Shown here in pieces: positions 26,727-34,995 of a DNA stretch of 64,000 bases. Source of the DNA: Geomonas oryzae (GTDB lineage: Bacteria; Desulfobacterota; Desulfuromonadia; Geobacterales; Geobacteraceae); NCBI RefSeq assembly GCF_004117875.1, contig NZ_RAHW01000003.1, positions 62,001 to 126,000 on the forward strand, written 5' to 3'. Positions within the stretch are counted from its first letter, which is position 1. Every line of letters starts with the position of its first letter. Below the pieces are notes generated by a model. The model was given only the letters and a program-made list of their open reading frames with translations, made no database searches and was not told the DNA's origin. The position numbers and the translations under genes are program-made.

Positions 26727-26754
26727 TTGACAGCATACTGATTATGTGCATAAT
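26727..26754 (+). promoter_or_regulatory. Promoter with overlapping MarR-type operator
   Basis: TTGACA (26727-26732), a 16-base spacer and CATAAT (26749-26754) form a good sigma-70 promoter. The -10 box is embedded in the perfect inverted repeat ATTATG-TG-CATAAT (26741-26754), the size and position expected for autorepression by a MarR dimer. The MarR gene begins 66 bases downstream. Confidence 0.7.
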
Positions 26755-26820
26755 GCTCTCCTTTGCCGGCGCAGCTTTTCGCCCGTGAAATCAGTTCGTT
26801 GCCCTTCGTCGGGAGGAGCT

Positions 26821-27255
26821 ATGGAAACACGACAGACACCCACCATGGACATAGAACAGACGGTAGGCTTCCTGCTGGCTAAGGCCTACCAGCGCGCCTG
26901 CCTCATCTTCAAGGAACAGTTCGACCAGTATGAACTGACCCCGCAGCAGTTCGGGCTGCTTGGCTTTCTGTGGCAGGAGGACGGTATCAGCCAGTCGCTT
27001 CTTTCCGCGAAAAGCCAGATCGACAGGACCACGATGGGGGGGCTCATCGACCGGTTGGAAAAGGAAGGGCTCGTGATGCGCCGCCCCGACCCGGCCGACC
27101 GCCGCGCCTACCGCATCTGCCTCACTGAAAAGGGAAAGGCGCTCGAGCCCGAGCTCGTGCCCGTGGCGCTCAGGGCGCAGGCGGAGTTCATCGCGAGACT
27201 GGAACCGAACGAAGTCGAAACACTGACGTCGCTGCTGCAAAAATTACGCAGCTGA
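26821..27255 (+). CDS. MarR-family transcriptional regulator
   Basis: 144-residue winged-helix regulator. The DNA-binding region includes LTPQQFGLLGFLWQEDGISQ, a recognition helix near KSQIDRTTMGGLIDRLEKEGLV and the wing RRPDPADRRAYRICLTEKG, the usual DxRxxxxxLT segment. The ATG at 26821 has a strong GGAGGAG site; an earlier in-frame start overlaps the promoter and is rejected. It stands first in a four-gene operon encoding a tripartite efflux pump, which it probably represses until an aromatic or hydrophobic compound binds. Confidence 0.92.
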   Translation: METRQTPTMDIEQTVGFLLAKAYQRACLIFKEQFDQYELTPQQFGLLGFLWQEDGISQSLLSAKSQIDRTTMGGLIDRLEKEGLVMRRPDPADRRAYRICLTEKGKALEPELVPVALRAQAEFIARLEPNEVETLTSLLQKLRS

Positions 27256-27268
27256 TCCCGGAGCTTTC

Positions 27269-28534
27269 ATGCATAAAGTTGTAGTTCTACTGGCGCTTTT
27301 ATTCTGCGCCATCTGCAGTGCCGCAAACGCGGAAACGCTTACGCTGAAGGAATGCCTCGACAATGCGGTCGCCTCGAGCCGCGGCCTCAAGTCCGCCTCG
27401 CACGACGTCGAGATAGCGCGGGAGCAGGTCGGCGTCGCCCGCTCGACACGCCTGCCGCGCGTCGATCTGCAGGCGGGTTACGTGGCACAAGCCAAGGCCC
27501 AGGCGTTCAAGTTCGGCTCACAGTCCCAGGAGACCCAGGACCCGCGCTACCCCTTCGCCAACTTCAGCGTTTACCAGACCCTGTACGACTTCGGGCGCAC
27601 CGGCGCAGCCGAGGGGATGGCGCGCATGCAAAGCGAAGCCACCCGCTACTCCTACACCGGAAACGAGCAGGACGTCTTCATGCAGGTGGTGCAGGCCTAC
27701 TACGGCATCCTGACCGCAGGAAAGCTCGTCACCGCGGCCGAGGACGAGGTCTCCCAGATGCTCTCGCACCAGAGGACGGCGCAGGCGCTCTTCGAAGAGG
27801 GGGTCGTCACCAGAAACGACCTCTTGCAGGCCGAGGTCCGGGTGGCTTCCAGCCGCCAGAGCCTCTTGAGCGCGAGGAACGAGGTGCAAAAGGGGTGGCT
27901 GCTGCTGAACTACCTGACCGGTGCCCCACCCGAGCGCCGCGCGGAACTCAAAGACGACGCGCAACTCCCCAATACCCCTTCCCTTTCCGAGGCTCCCGAC
28001 ATGTCCAAGCGGGGCGAGCTCTCCGCGCTCAAGGCCGTGGTGGGCGCCGACGAGTACGCGGTCAAGGAGGCGAAGACCATCCACTACCCGGAGCTTTTCG
28101 CCAAGTTCGGCATCGACTACCTCTCCAACAGCAAGGTACGCGAGCAGGCCATCGTTGCCGCCACGGTCGGTCTCAAGGTGAACCTCTTCGACGGCCAGGC
28201 TTCCTCGGCACGCGTCAGACAGGCGGTACAGGCACGATCGCGCGACGAAGAAAGGCTTAGGGACATGGAGGAGCGCACGAGGCTTGAATACGCGCTCGCG
28301 GTGAGCGACATGCTGGTGGCCAGGGACAGGATCTCGGTGGCCGAAAAGGCGATCACCCAGGGGGTGGAAAACCTCCGCATCACCAAGGACCGCTACCAGG
28401 AGCACGTGGGAACGGCAACCGAGGTGATCGACGCGCAGACCCTTTTAACCAGAACGAGAACCGATTACTACCGCAGCATCTTCGACCTGCAGGTCGCCGC
28501 CGCCAGGGTGAAGAGGGCAACCGGCGAGCTTTGA
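27269..28534 (+). CDS. TolC-family outer-membrane efflux protein
   Basis: 421 residues with a signal peptide (MHKVVVLLALLFCAICSAANA) and two OEP repeats made of long helices and beta-barrel strands. Typical pieces are LTLKECLDNAVASSRGLKSA at the mature N-terminus, YQTLYDFGRTGAAEGMARMQ at a barrel strand, and GLKVNLFDGQASSARVRQA in the second repeat. It forms the outer-membrane channel for the periplasmic adaptor and MFS pump that follow, 13 bases after the MarR gene. Confidence 0.93.
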   Translation: MHKVVVLLALLFCAICSAANAETLTLKECLDNAVASSRGLKSASHDVEIAREQVGVARSTRLPRVDLQAGYVAQAKAQAFKFGSQSQETQDPRYPFANFSVYQTLYDFGRTGAAEGMARMQSEATRYSYTGNEQDVFMQVVQAYYGILTAGKLVTAAEDEVSQMLSHQRTAQALFEEGVVTRNDLLQAEVRVASSRQSLLSARNEVQKGWLLLNYLTGAPPERRAELKDDAQLPNTPSLSEAPDMSKRGELSALKAVVGADEYAVKEAKTIHYPELFAKFGIDYLSNSKVREQAIVAATVGLKVNLFDGQASSARVRQAVQARSRDEERLRDMEERTRLEYALAVSDMLVARDRISVAEKAITQGVENLRITKDRYQEHVGTATEVIDAQTLLTRTRTDYYRSIFDLQVAAARVKRATGEL

Positions 28535-28597
28535 TCCATCTCTAACCATCCAGGGCCTTCCGTTTTACCGGATACCGGCCCGACCGGAGCAAATACC

Positions 28598-29674
28598 ATG
28601 GCAGACGAAACCATAGAAAAAAAGCAGCCCCAGGCCAAAGGCGGACTGAGCAAGAAACAGCGCGGCGGGATCATCCTGCTGATCATCATCCTGGTCGGCG
28701 CACTCTTCGGCATGCGCCAGTGGGTGCGCAGCAAGACCCATATCGAGACCGACAACGCCTTCATCGAGGCGCACGTCCATTCCGTGGCGAGCCGGGTCCC
28801 CGCGATGGTGCAGCGCGTGGCCGTAGTCGACAACCAGTTCGTGCACAAAGGGGATCTGCTGGTGGAACTCGACCCGGCGGACTACCAGGCGCGGGTGACG
28901 AGCGCCGCGGCGTCCCTCGAGATGGCCAAGAACGAGACCTCCGGCGATTACGCAAGTGTGGAGAGCGCACGCGCCAACGTGAACCTCGCCGCCGCCCGCC
29001 TGGAGCAGGCAAGCCTCGACCTCAAGCGCGCCGAGGCGCTGTACGCGAAGGAAGTGATACCCAGGGAGCAGCTTGACCGCACGCGCACCGCGCACAAGGT
29101 GGCGGAGGCGCAGGTAAGGGAGGCGCGCGAAGCGGAGAACCGGGCCAAGGCGATGATCGGCGTTTCCGGCACCGGCTCGAAGGACGCGCGCGTGGCGCAG
29201 AAGCAGGGCGAACTCGAGGCGGCACGGCTGAACCTCTCCTACACCCGCATCGTCGCGCCGAGCGACGGGTACGTGACCCGCAAAGGGGTCGAGGTCGGCA
29301 ACTTCGTCCAGCCCGGACAGGCGCTCATGGCGATCGTACCGCTCGAGGACGCCTGGATCACCGCGAACTACAAGGAAAGCCAGCTGAACGCCGTGCGCCC
29401 CGGGCAGGCCGTCGAGTTCACCGTCGACGGCTACCCCGGCCGTCACTTCAGCGGCAAGGTGGAAAGCATCATGGCGGGCACCGGTGCCGCGTTTTCCCTG
29501 CTCCCGCCGGAAAACGCCACCGGCAACTACGTTAAGGTCACCCAGAGGATCCCGGTCCGCATCGCCATCGACAAGACGAGCGACCCCGAGCACCTCCTGC
29601 GCGTCGGCATGAGCGTTGTGCCGACCATCCTGACCGGGCAGAGCTTCGGGCAGGTCGTCGGTTTCGGGCACTAG
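28598..29674 (+). CDS. HlyD/EmrA-family membrane-fusion adaptor
   Basis: 358 residues. A short cytoplasmic N-terminus and one membrane helix (GGIILLIIILVGALFGMRQW) are followed by a lipoyl half-domain (SRVPAMVQRVAVVDNQFVHKG), an alpha-hairpin (about 100-195), the second lipoyl half (RIVAPSDGYVTRKGVEVGNF) and a beta-barrel. This is the EmrA plan. It links the MFS transporter to the TolC protein for efflux across both membranes. Confidence 0.93.
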   Translation: MADETIEKKQPQAKGGLSKKQRGGIILLIIILVGALFGMRQWVRSKTHIETDNAFIEAHVHSVASRVPAMVQRVAVVDNQFVHKGDLLVELDPADYQARVTSAAASLEMAKNETSGDYASVESARANVNLAAARLEQASLDLKRAEALYAKEVIPREQLDRTRTAHKVAEAQVREAREAENRAKAMIGVSGTGSKDARVAQKQGELEAARLNLSYTRIVAPSDGYVTRKGVEVGNFVQPGQALMAIVPLEDAWITANYKESQLNAVRPGQAVEFTVDGYPGRHFSGKVESIMAGTGAAFSLLPPENATGNYVKVTQRIPVRIAIDKTSDPEHLLRVGMSVVPTILTGQSFGQVVGFGH

Positions 29675-29693
29675 CACTACTATTGGCGGTACC

Positions 29694-31250
29694 ATGAACA
29701 GCGCTGAAGAAAAGAACATCAACAAGTGGCTGATCACCATCACGGTGATGCTGCCGGCGATCATGGAGATCGTCGACACCTCGGTCGCCAACGTGGCGCT
29801 GCCGCACATGCAGGGGAGCCTGAACGCCGGCACCGACGAGGTCACCTGGGTGCTCACCTCGTATCTCGTGAGTAACGCCGTCGTCCTCCCCATGACCGGC
29901 TGGCTTGCGGGGATCTTCGGCCGCAAGCGCTTCCTGATCACCTGCATCACGCTCTTCACCCTCGCCTCGCTCATGTGCGGCGCGGCACCGAACCTCGGGC
30001 TCCTCATCTTCTTCCGGGTGCTGCAGGGGGCCGCCGGCGGCGCGCTCATCCCGATGAGCCAGGCGATCATGATGGAGACGTTCCCACCGTACCAGCAAGG
30101 TATGGCGATGGCCATCTTCGGCGTCGGGGCGATGTTCGGCCCGATCATCGGCCCGGCCCTTGGTGGCTGGATCACCGACAACATGAACTGGCGCTGGATC
30201 TTCTACATCAACATCCCGATCGGCATAGTGGCCGTGGTGATGGCGACCTTCTTCATCTACGACCCGAGCTACATCAAGCGGGCCCGAACATCGATCGACT
30301 ACTGGGGACTGATGCTCCTGACGGTGGGGCTCGGCGCCCTGCAGATCGTACTCGACAAGGGACAGCAGGACGACTGGTTCAACTCCGGCTTCATCGTCGC
30401 CTGTTCGATCATCACCGCAGTCGCGCTCAGCGCGCTGCTCTACGTGGAACTCAACCACCCGCACCCGGTCGTCAACCTGCGCCTGTTCAAGAACGTCTCT
30501 TTCTCGGCGGGGAACCTGATCATGTTCGCGGTGGGTTTCTGCCTTTACAGCTCCATCATGCTCATCCCCATGTTCCTGCAGACCCTCATGGGGTATAACG
30601 CGACCATGGCCGGCATGGTGCTCGCCCCGGGTGGCGTTGCGACGCTCATCTGCATGCCGTTCGTCGGCGCGATCATCCAGCGCTACGACGGCAGGAAGGT
30701 CGTCTTCGTCGGTCTCATCATCGCCGCCTACTCGATGCACATGATGCAGGGTTTCACGCTGGAGGCCGCCTACCGCGACTTCGTGTGGCCGCGCGTCGTG
30801 CTGGGCGTCGGACTTGCCATGATCTTCGTTCCCCTCACCACGGTCACCCTCGCGACGATCTCGAAGGAGGAGATGGGAAACGCAACCGGCATCTTCAGCC
30901 TGTTGCGCAACATAGGCGGCAGCGTCGGGATCGCCATCGCCGCCACGCTCCTTGCCCGTTACGGCCAGTTCTACCAGACGAGCCTCGTGGCCCACGTAAC
31001 CCCGTACAACCCGCTCGCGCAGTCCCAGATCGCGGTATTAAAACAGGCCATGATGGGGCGCGGCCTGGGCCCGGTCGCCGCCGAGCAGAGCGCACTCGCC
31101 ATCATCTACGGCAAGATCTCGCGGCAGGCCTACATGCTCTCCTACAACAGGATCTTCTTCATCGTCGGCATCGCCTTCGTGGTGATCATCCCGCTCCTGC
31201 TGCTTCTAAAGAAACCCGTGAAACACCTGCCGCCGGGTGCGGTGCACTAG
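29694..31250 (+). CDS. DHA2-family MFS multidrug efflux transporter (EmrB/QacA type)
   Basis: 518 residues with 14 membrane segments. DHA2 motifs include MEIVDTSVANVALPHM in helix 1, WVLTSYLVSNAVVLPMTGWL, the motif A loop GIFGRKRFLI, and motif C GVGAMFGPIIGPALGGWI. It is a proton-driven drug exporter working with the adjacent EmrA- and TolC-like proteins. It ends the MarR operon ahead of a bidirectional-looking terminator. Confidence 0.94.
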   Translation: MNSAEEKNINKWLITITVMLPAIMEIVDTSVANVALPHMQGSLNAGTDEVTWVLTSYLVSNAVVLPMTGWLAGIFGRKRFLITCITLFTLASLMCGAAPNLGLLIFFRVLQGAAGGALIPMSQAIMMETFPPYQQGMAMAIFGVGAMFGPIIGPALGGWITDNMNWRWIFYINIPIGIVAVVMATFFIYDPSYIKRARTSIDYWGLMLLTVGLGALQIVLDKGQQDDWFNSGFIVACSIITAVALSALLYVELNHPHPVVNLRLFKNVSFSAGNLIMFAVGFCLYSSIMLIPMFLQTLMGYNATMAGMVLAPGGVATLICMPFVGAIIQRYDGRKVVFVGLIIAAYSMHMMQGFTLEAAYRDFVWPRVVLGVGLAMIFVPLTTVTLATISKEEMGNATGIFSLLRNIGGSVGIAIAATLLARYGQFYQTSLVAHVTPYNPLAQSQIAVLKQAMMGRGLGPVAAEQSALAIIYGKISRQAYMLSYNRIFFIVGIAFVVIIPLLLLLKKPVKHLPPGAVH

Positions 31251-31273
31251 CCGCAAGACGCATGATTCAGGCA

Positions 31274-31310
31274 CAAAAAAACGGCCACCCGTAACGGGGC
31301 GGCCGTTTTT
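31274..31310 (+). terminator. Intrinsic terminator between the efflux operon and the MucR-like gene
   Basis: Stem AAACGGCC / GGCCGTTT with inner pairing ACCC/GGGG, followed by TTTTT. The A-run on the other side makes it work for the convergent minus-strand gene as well. Confidence 0.85.
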
Positions 31311-31332
31311 CACATGAACCTTCGAAAGAGCC

Positions 31333-31848
31333 TCAGGCGGTCTTCGCCTTGACCGACTCCTTCGGGGCTTTGGGGGCCTTGAGTGCCTTGGCGGCCTTTG
31401 CCTTCACCGGGGCGGCTTTCTTCGCCTCGATGTTGGCCATGCGCACACCGCGGGCCTTGGCGAGGTTGTCGGCAAGACCGCGATCGAGGGCCATCTTGCG
31501 GCGCGCCTCGGAATAATTCTTGGCGGCGAGCGGCTGCTTGCCCGGGATGCCGAACTGCTTCTTGTACTCGCCCGGTTTCATGCCGTGGGCGGTGTTTAGA
31601 TGCCGCGCCAGCGTCTTGAAACCGCCCTTGCCACACAGCATGCAAACGACTTCGCCCTTCTTGAATGCATCCTTCACAGAAACGGAAGGCTTCGCTTCCT
31701 CTAATCCCTCGACAGGTTCACCCGCTTCAAGGTTTTTGAGCGCGTTGTGCACTTTGCTGATTTCGAATATAAGCTGATCCGAGGTCATGGGAGTACTCGA
31801 CGCATGCGAAGCTACGATCTGTGCCGCGATCTCTACCAAAGTGGCCAT
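31333..31848 (-). CDS. Ros/MucR-family zinc-finger regulator with Lys/Ala/Pro-rich tail
   Basis: 171-residue DNA-binding protein. The zinc finger has Cys69, Cys72, His83 and His88 (CMLCGKGGFKTLARHLNTAH), followed by GMKPGEYKKQFGIP, the conserved MucR/Ros extension. An N-terminal helix pair (residues 1-45) probably mediates oligomerisation, as in MucR. After residue about 135 the chain is nearly only Lys, Ala, Pro and Val (VKAKAAKALKAPKAPKE), like histone H1 tails and not usual in alphaproteobacterial MucR. Such proteins can act as H-NS-like silencers; that is inference here. The start has a GGAGGG site. Confidence 0.85.
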   Translation of the reverse strand: MATLVEIAAQIVASHASSTPMTSDQLIFEISKVHNALKNLEAGEPVEGLEEAKPSVSVKDAFKKGEVVCMLCGKGGFKTLARHLNTAHGMKPGEYKKQFGIPGKQPLAAKNYSEARRKMALDRGLADNLAKARGVRMANIEAKKAAPVKAKAAKALKAPKAPKESVKAKTA

Positions 31849-31881
31849 TTATTTTCCCTCCATTGATCATTACTTGCTGGC

Positions 31882-31912
31882 AATATAGTGGCAGGTTTCT
31901 TTGCATTGTCAA
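31882..31912 (-). promoter_or_regulatory. Candidate promoter of the MucR-like gene
   Basis: On the minus strand TTGACA (31912-31907) and TATATT (31887-31882) are separated by 19 bases. The boxes are good but the spacing is long. The surrounding DNA is AT-rich, unlike the rest of the window. Confidence 0.45.
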
Positions 31913-32227
31913 ATTGGTATTTTCAATTATATTACAGAACGTCTTTAGCTATGAGTCTGAAGCAGCACTTGATCCCCAATGACAGCGGTTTTTGTTATAT
32001 CTGCCAGTGCTGTGACCAAAGAGGAATTCGCAAACTCAAATCATTGCTGGGCAAAGACTGGCGTGCATCGGCAAGATGCTCATGAAACAGCACGGGAAGC
32101 CGCCGCAAGACATCACTCCGGTCACGCTATGACTTCGCAGGGGACACGCGCCGCCATCCCAGTTACGTGCGAGGAAAACATTGGCCGCAAATAACTTTTA
32201 CTTTAGTCAAGAAGTCGACTTTTTGCG
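31913..32227. other. AT-richer intergenic stretch, possible gene remnant
   Basis: About 315 bases between the divergent MucR-like gene and the met riboswitch. Short frames are present (for example 31951-32085, 44 codons with a CYICQCCDQRG stretch, and a frame with IGKMLMKQHGKPPQDITP near 32070-32120). None has a ribosome-binding site or recognisable product. The composition differs from neighbouring genes, suggesting decayed or foreign DNA. Confidence 0.35.
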
Positions 32228-32256
32228 TTGACAGAACCGCACCACTCTTGTATTAG
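32228..32256 (+). promoter_or_regulatory. Promoter of the SAM-riboswitch/met operon
   Basis: TTGACA, a 17-base spacer and TATTAG. Transcription would start near 32263, about 40 bases before the riboswitch. Confidence 0.65.
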
Positions 32257-32303
32257 TATCTTCGCAAGTATTCAAGGATTCACCCTTACAACCGAATAGC
32301 ATG

Positions 32304-32412
32304 ACTTATCCAGAGCGATCGAGGGACTGGCCCTATGACGTCGCGGCAACCTCCCCTCAGGGGGGAAGGTGCCAAATCCTGCGGAACGAAAGGTTCCGGA
32401 AGATAAGGAAGT
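32304..32412 (+). ncRNA. SAM-I (S-box) riboswitch
   Basis: The aptamer is recognised by P1 strands CTTATC and GATAAG at the ends, the purine-rich AGAG after P1, the core GAGGGACTGGCCC, then GGCAACC and GGTGCCAAATCCTGC, in the S-box order. The P3/P4 hairpins CCTCCCCTCAGGGGGG and GGAACGAAAGGTTCC are intact. It senses S-adenosylmethionine and here precedes two transsulfuration genes; high SAM should stop their transcription through the terminator at 32429-32463. Confidence 0.93.
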
Positions 32413-32428
32413 GCGGACCGATACGAAG

Positions 32429-32463
32429 AAAGTCCCCTCCCCCCCCCGGAAGGGGACTTTTTG
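32429..32463 (+). terminator. Riboswitch expression-platform terminator
   Basis: Stem AAAGTCCCCT / AGGGGACTTT (32429-32438 and 32451-32460) with a C-rich loop, continuing into T residues, 15 bases ahead of the first met gene. It supports transcription attenuation as the control mode. Confidence 0.85.
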
Positions 32464-32477
32464 CTTTGGAGGCAAAC

Positions 32478-33611
32478 ATGAACATCGCGACAACTGCAGC
32501 ACAAATCGGCCTGGAGCGCGAGACGAGAACCGGCGCGGTAACGGTTCCCATTTACCAGACGGCGACCTTCCGCCATCCGGGGCTTGGCCAGAGCACCGGC
32601 TACGACTACAGCCGCTCGGGAAACCCGACCCGGCAGGCACTCGAAGAGGGAATGGCGCGCCTGGAAGGGGCCAGCCGCGGTTTTGCCTACGCCTCCGGCA
32701 TGGCGGCGATCACGAGCCTCATGTTCCTTTTCGAGCGCGGCGATCACCTTGTGGTCACCGAGGACCTCTACGGCGGGAGCTACCGGCTCTTCGAAAAACT
32801 GTTCCAGCAGTTCGGCCTCAGCTTCAGCTACGTCGACACAAGCGACGTCGAGCTGGTCAGGCAGGCGATCCGCCCCAACACGCGTGCCCTTTTCGTCGAA
32901 TCGCTCACCAACCCGCTTCTCAAGGTGGCCGACGTGGCGGCACTCGCTTCACTCTGCAAGGAAAAGGGGATGCTCTGCATCGTCGACAACACCTTCCTCA
33001 CGCCGTACCTCGTCCGTTGTCTCGACCTCGGCGCCGACATCACCGTCTACTCGGGCAGCAAGTACCTCTCGGGCCACAACGACACGGTATGCGGCCTTGT
33101 TGCCGTGAAGGACGCCGCCCTCGCAGAAAAGGTGTACTTCCACCAAAACGGCGCCGGCGCCGTGCTCGGGCCCCAGGATTCCTGGCTCACCATACGCGGC
33201 ATCAAGACCCTCACCATCCGGATGGAGCGCCAGCAGGAAAACGCGCTCGCTCTCGCCTCGTGGCTGAAGGATCACCCCGGCGTCGGGCGGGTCTACTACC
33301 CCGGCCTTCCGGAGCATCCCGGCCACCACCTCATGCAGCGCCAGTGCACCGGCTTCGGTGCGATGATCGCCTTCGAGGTGACCCGTCCCGAACTGGTCGA
33401 GCAGCTCCTTATGAAGACCCGGCTCATCTCCTTCGCGGAAAGCCTCGGCGGGGTCGAGAGCCTGATCACCTTCCCCAAGGTGCAGACCCACGCGGATATC
33501 GAGCCGGAAACGCTGCAGCGCTTAGGCATCAACGACCTGCTGCTGCGGCTCTCGGTAGGCATAGAAGACAAGGACGACCTGATCGCCGACCTGGCGCAGG
33601 CATTCGAATAA
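32478..33611 (+). CDS. Cys/Met-metabolism PLP enzyme (cystathionine gamma-synthase / O-acylhomoserine thiolyase type)
   Basis: 377 residues of the transsulfuration enzyme family. It has YDYSRSGNPTRQALEEGMA near residue 45, FAYASGMAAITS, NPLLKVADV, VDNTFLTPYL and the PLP-lysine segment TVYSGSKYLSGHNDTVCG. The ATG at 32478 has a GGAGG site six bases upstream. It is the first gene of a SAM-riboswitch operon; the tandem arrangement resembles metI-metC of Bacillus, where the first gene encodes cystathionine gamma-synthase. Family members are hard to tell apart by motif, so MetB-like is a preference and not a certainty. Confidence 0.87.
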   Translation: MNIATTAAQIGLERETRTGAVTVPIYQTATFRHPGLGQSTGYDYSRSGNPTRQALEEGMARLEGASRGFAYASGMAAITSLMFLFERGDHLVVTEDLYGGSYRLFEKLFQQFGLSFSYVDTSDVELVRQAIRPNTRALFVESLTNPLLKVADVAALASLCKEKGMLCIVDNTFLTPYLVRCLDLGADITVYSGSKYLSGHNDTVCGLVAVKDAALAEKVYFHQNGAGAVLGPQDSWLTIRGIKTLTIRMERQQENALALASWLKDHPGVGRVYYPGLPEHPGHHLMQRQCTGFGAMIAFEVTRPELVEQLLMKTRLISFAESLGGVESLITFPKVQTHADIEPETLQRLGINDLLLRLSVGIEDKDDLIADLAQAFE

Positions 33612-33622
33612 GGAGAAAACGC

Positions 33623-34759
33623 ATGAAATTCGCAACCGAACTGATCCACGGCGGCGACCCCATCGATCCCCAGCACGGCTCGGTGAGCCACCCCATCTAC
33701 CACACCTCCACCTTCGCCCAGCAGTCGATGGATCATTTCGGCCGCTACGACTACGCGCGATCCGGCAACCCGACCAGGGAGGCGCTGGAGGAGGCGGTCG
33801 CAGGACTCGAGAAGGGTGCCACCGGGCTCGCCTTCGCCTCGGGAATGGCGGCCATCGCATCCACCATCCTCCTCTTCGCCCCGGGGGACCACCTCGTCGT
33901 GTGCGAGGATGTCTACGGCGGGACTTTCAGGCTCCTGTCGACCCTTTTCAAGGGGTGGGGACTCGAGGCCACCTTCGTGGACGCCACCGACACGGCGGCC
34001 CTTGCCGCGGCGATCCGCCCGGAGACCCGCGCGCTCTACCTGGAGACCCCGTCGAACCCGCTCATCAAGATCACCGACCTTTCCGCGGCGGTTGCGCTGG
34101 CGGCGGAGCACGGCATCCTGACCATCGTGGACAACACCTTCATGACCCCGTACCTGCAGCGCCCGCTCGAGCTTGGCTGCGACATCGTGCTGCACAGCGG
34201 CACCAAGTTCCTGAACGGGCACTCCGACGTGATCTGCGGTTTCGCCGTCGCCCGCGATCCCGAGCTCGGCAAAAGGCTCCGCTTCATCCAGAACGCCTTC
34301 GGCGCGGTGCTTGGTCCACAGGACTGCTGGCTCGTGCTGCGCGGCCTGAAAACCCTCAAGGTACGCATGGAGGAACACCAGGCAAGTGCGCAAAAAATAG
34401 CGCTGTGGCTGAAAGAACAGAAGCAGGTGGAGCGGGTGTACTACCCCGGGCTCCCCGAGCATCCGGGCTACGAGGTGCACAAGCGCCAGTCGAGCGGCCC
34501 GGGCGCCGTGCTTTCCTTCGAGCTTGCCGACTTCGCGCTCACCACGCGCCTGCTCGAGGGGGTGGAGCTCGCCGCCTTTGCGGTCAGCCTGGGCGGCGTG
34601 GAGAGCATCCTCTCCTACCCCGCGAAGATGTCCCACGCCGCAATGCCGCCGGCCGAGCGGGAAGCGCGCGGCATCAAGGACACACTGGTGCGTCTCTCCG
34701 TAGGTCTCGAGGACCCCGACGACCTGATCGCCGACATGGCGCGCTTCCTGGACATCTAA
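33623..34759 (+). CDS. Cys/Met-metabolism PLP enzyme (cystathionine beta/gamma-lyase type)
   Basis: 378 residues, a close paralogue of the preceding gene product. Motifs include HPIYHTSTFAQ, YDYARSGNPTREALEEAVA, FASGMAAIAST, VDNTFMTPYLQRPLELG and the PLP-lysine segment VLHSGTKFLNGHSDV. The start 12 bases after the previous stop has an AAGGAG site. The frame is open far upstream through the first gene, but that is a shadow. Most likely it converts cystathionine to homocysteine (MetC) or to cysteine, complementing its neighbour. Confidence 0.87.
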   Translation: MKFATELIHGGDPIDPQHGSVSHPIYHTSTFAQQSMDHFGRYDYARSGNPTREALEEAVAGLEKGATGLAFASGMAAIASTILLFAPGDHLVVCEDVYGGTFRLLSTLFKGWGLEATFVDATDTAALAAAIRPETRALYLETPSNPLIKITDLSAAVALAAEHGILTIVDNTFMTPYLQRPLELGCDIVLHSGTKFLNGHSDVICGFAVARDPELGKRLRFIQNAFGAVLGPQDCWLVLRGLKTLKVRMEEHQASAQKIALWLKEQKQVERVYYPGLPEHPGYEVHKRQSSGPGAVLSFELADFALTTRLLEGVELAAFAVSLGGVESILSYPAKMSHAAMPPAEREARGIKDTLVRLSVGLEDPDDLIADMARFLDI

Positions 34760-34851
34760 AACGTGCGATGCCCACCGGTGAATAACCATCGGCTCTTCGG
34801 CCCTGTAATTCCGTAATGATGCTCACCACAAGCGCTGCAGGAGCCCCGGCG

Positions 34852-34886
34852 TCCCCCCCTTTGCGAAGGGGGGACAGGGGGGATTT
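34852..34886. repeat. Dispersed repeat family A, copy 2
   Basis: CCCCCCCTTTGCGAAGGGGG then GACAGGGGGGATTT. Same element as 26594-26628 with only a few changes. It is the complete, best-formed copy in the window. Confidence 0.8.
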
Positions 34887-34931
34887 AGCCGCCGTAGTCC
34901 CAGCATCAATCAAGCACCACGTCCCAACGCA

Positions 34932-34971
34932 AGAAAGCCCAGGAGAATCCTCTCCCGGGCTTTCTATTTTA
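34932..34971 (+). terminator. Intrinsic terminator after the met operon
   Basis: Stem AGAAAGCCC / GGGCTTTCT with inner GGAGAATCCTC pairing, followed by ATTTT. It lies between convergent genes and can end the J-domain gene from the other side less well. Confidence 0.75.
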
Positions 34972-34995
34972 AAAGATTTGACCGCGCCTGTTACC

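Noticed and set aside
32369-33622. Very long upstream extension of the second met gene (open from 32369 in the same frame)
   Set aside because: It runs through the riboswitch and the first met gene in a shifted frame, encodes an Arg/His-rich sequence and lacks a ribosome-binding site. The AAGGAG-ATG at 33623 is the real start.
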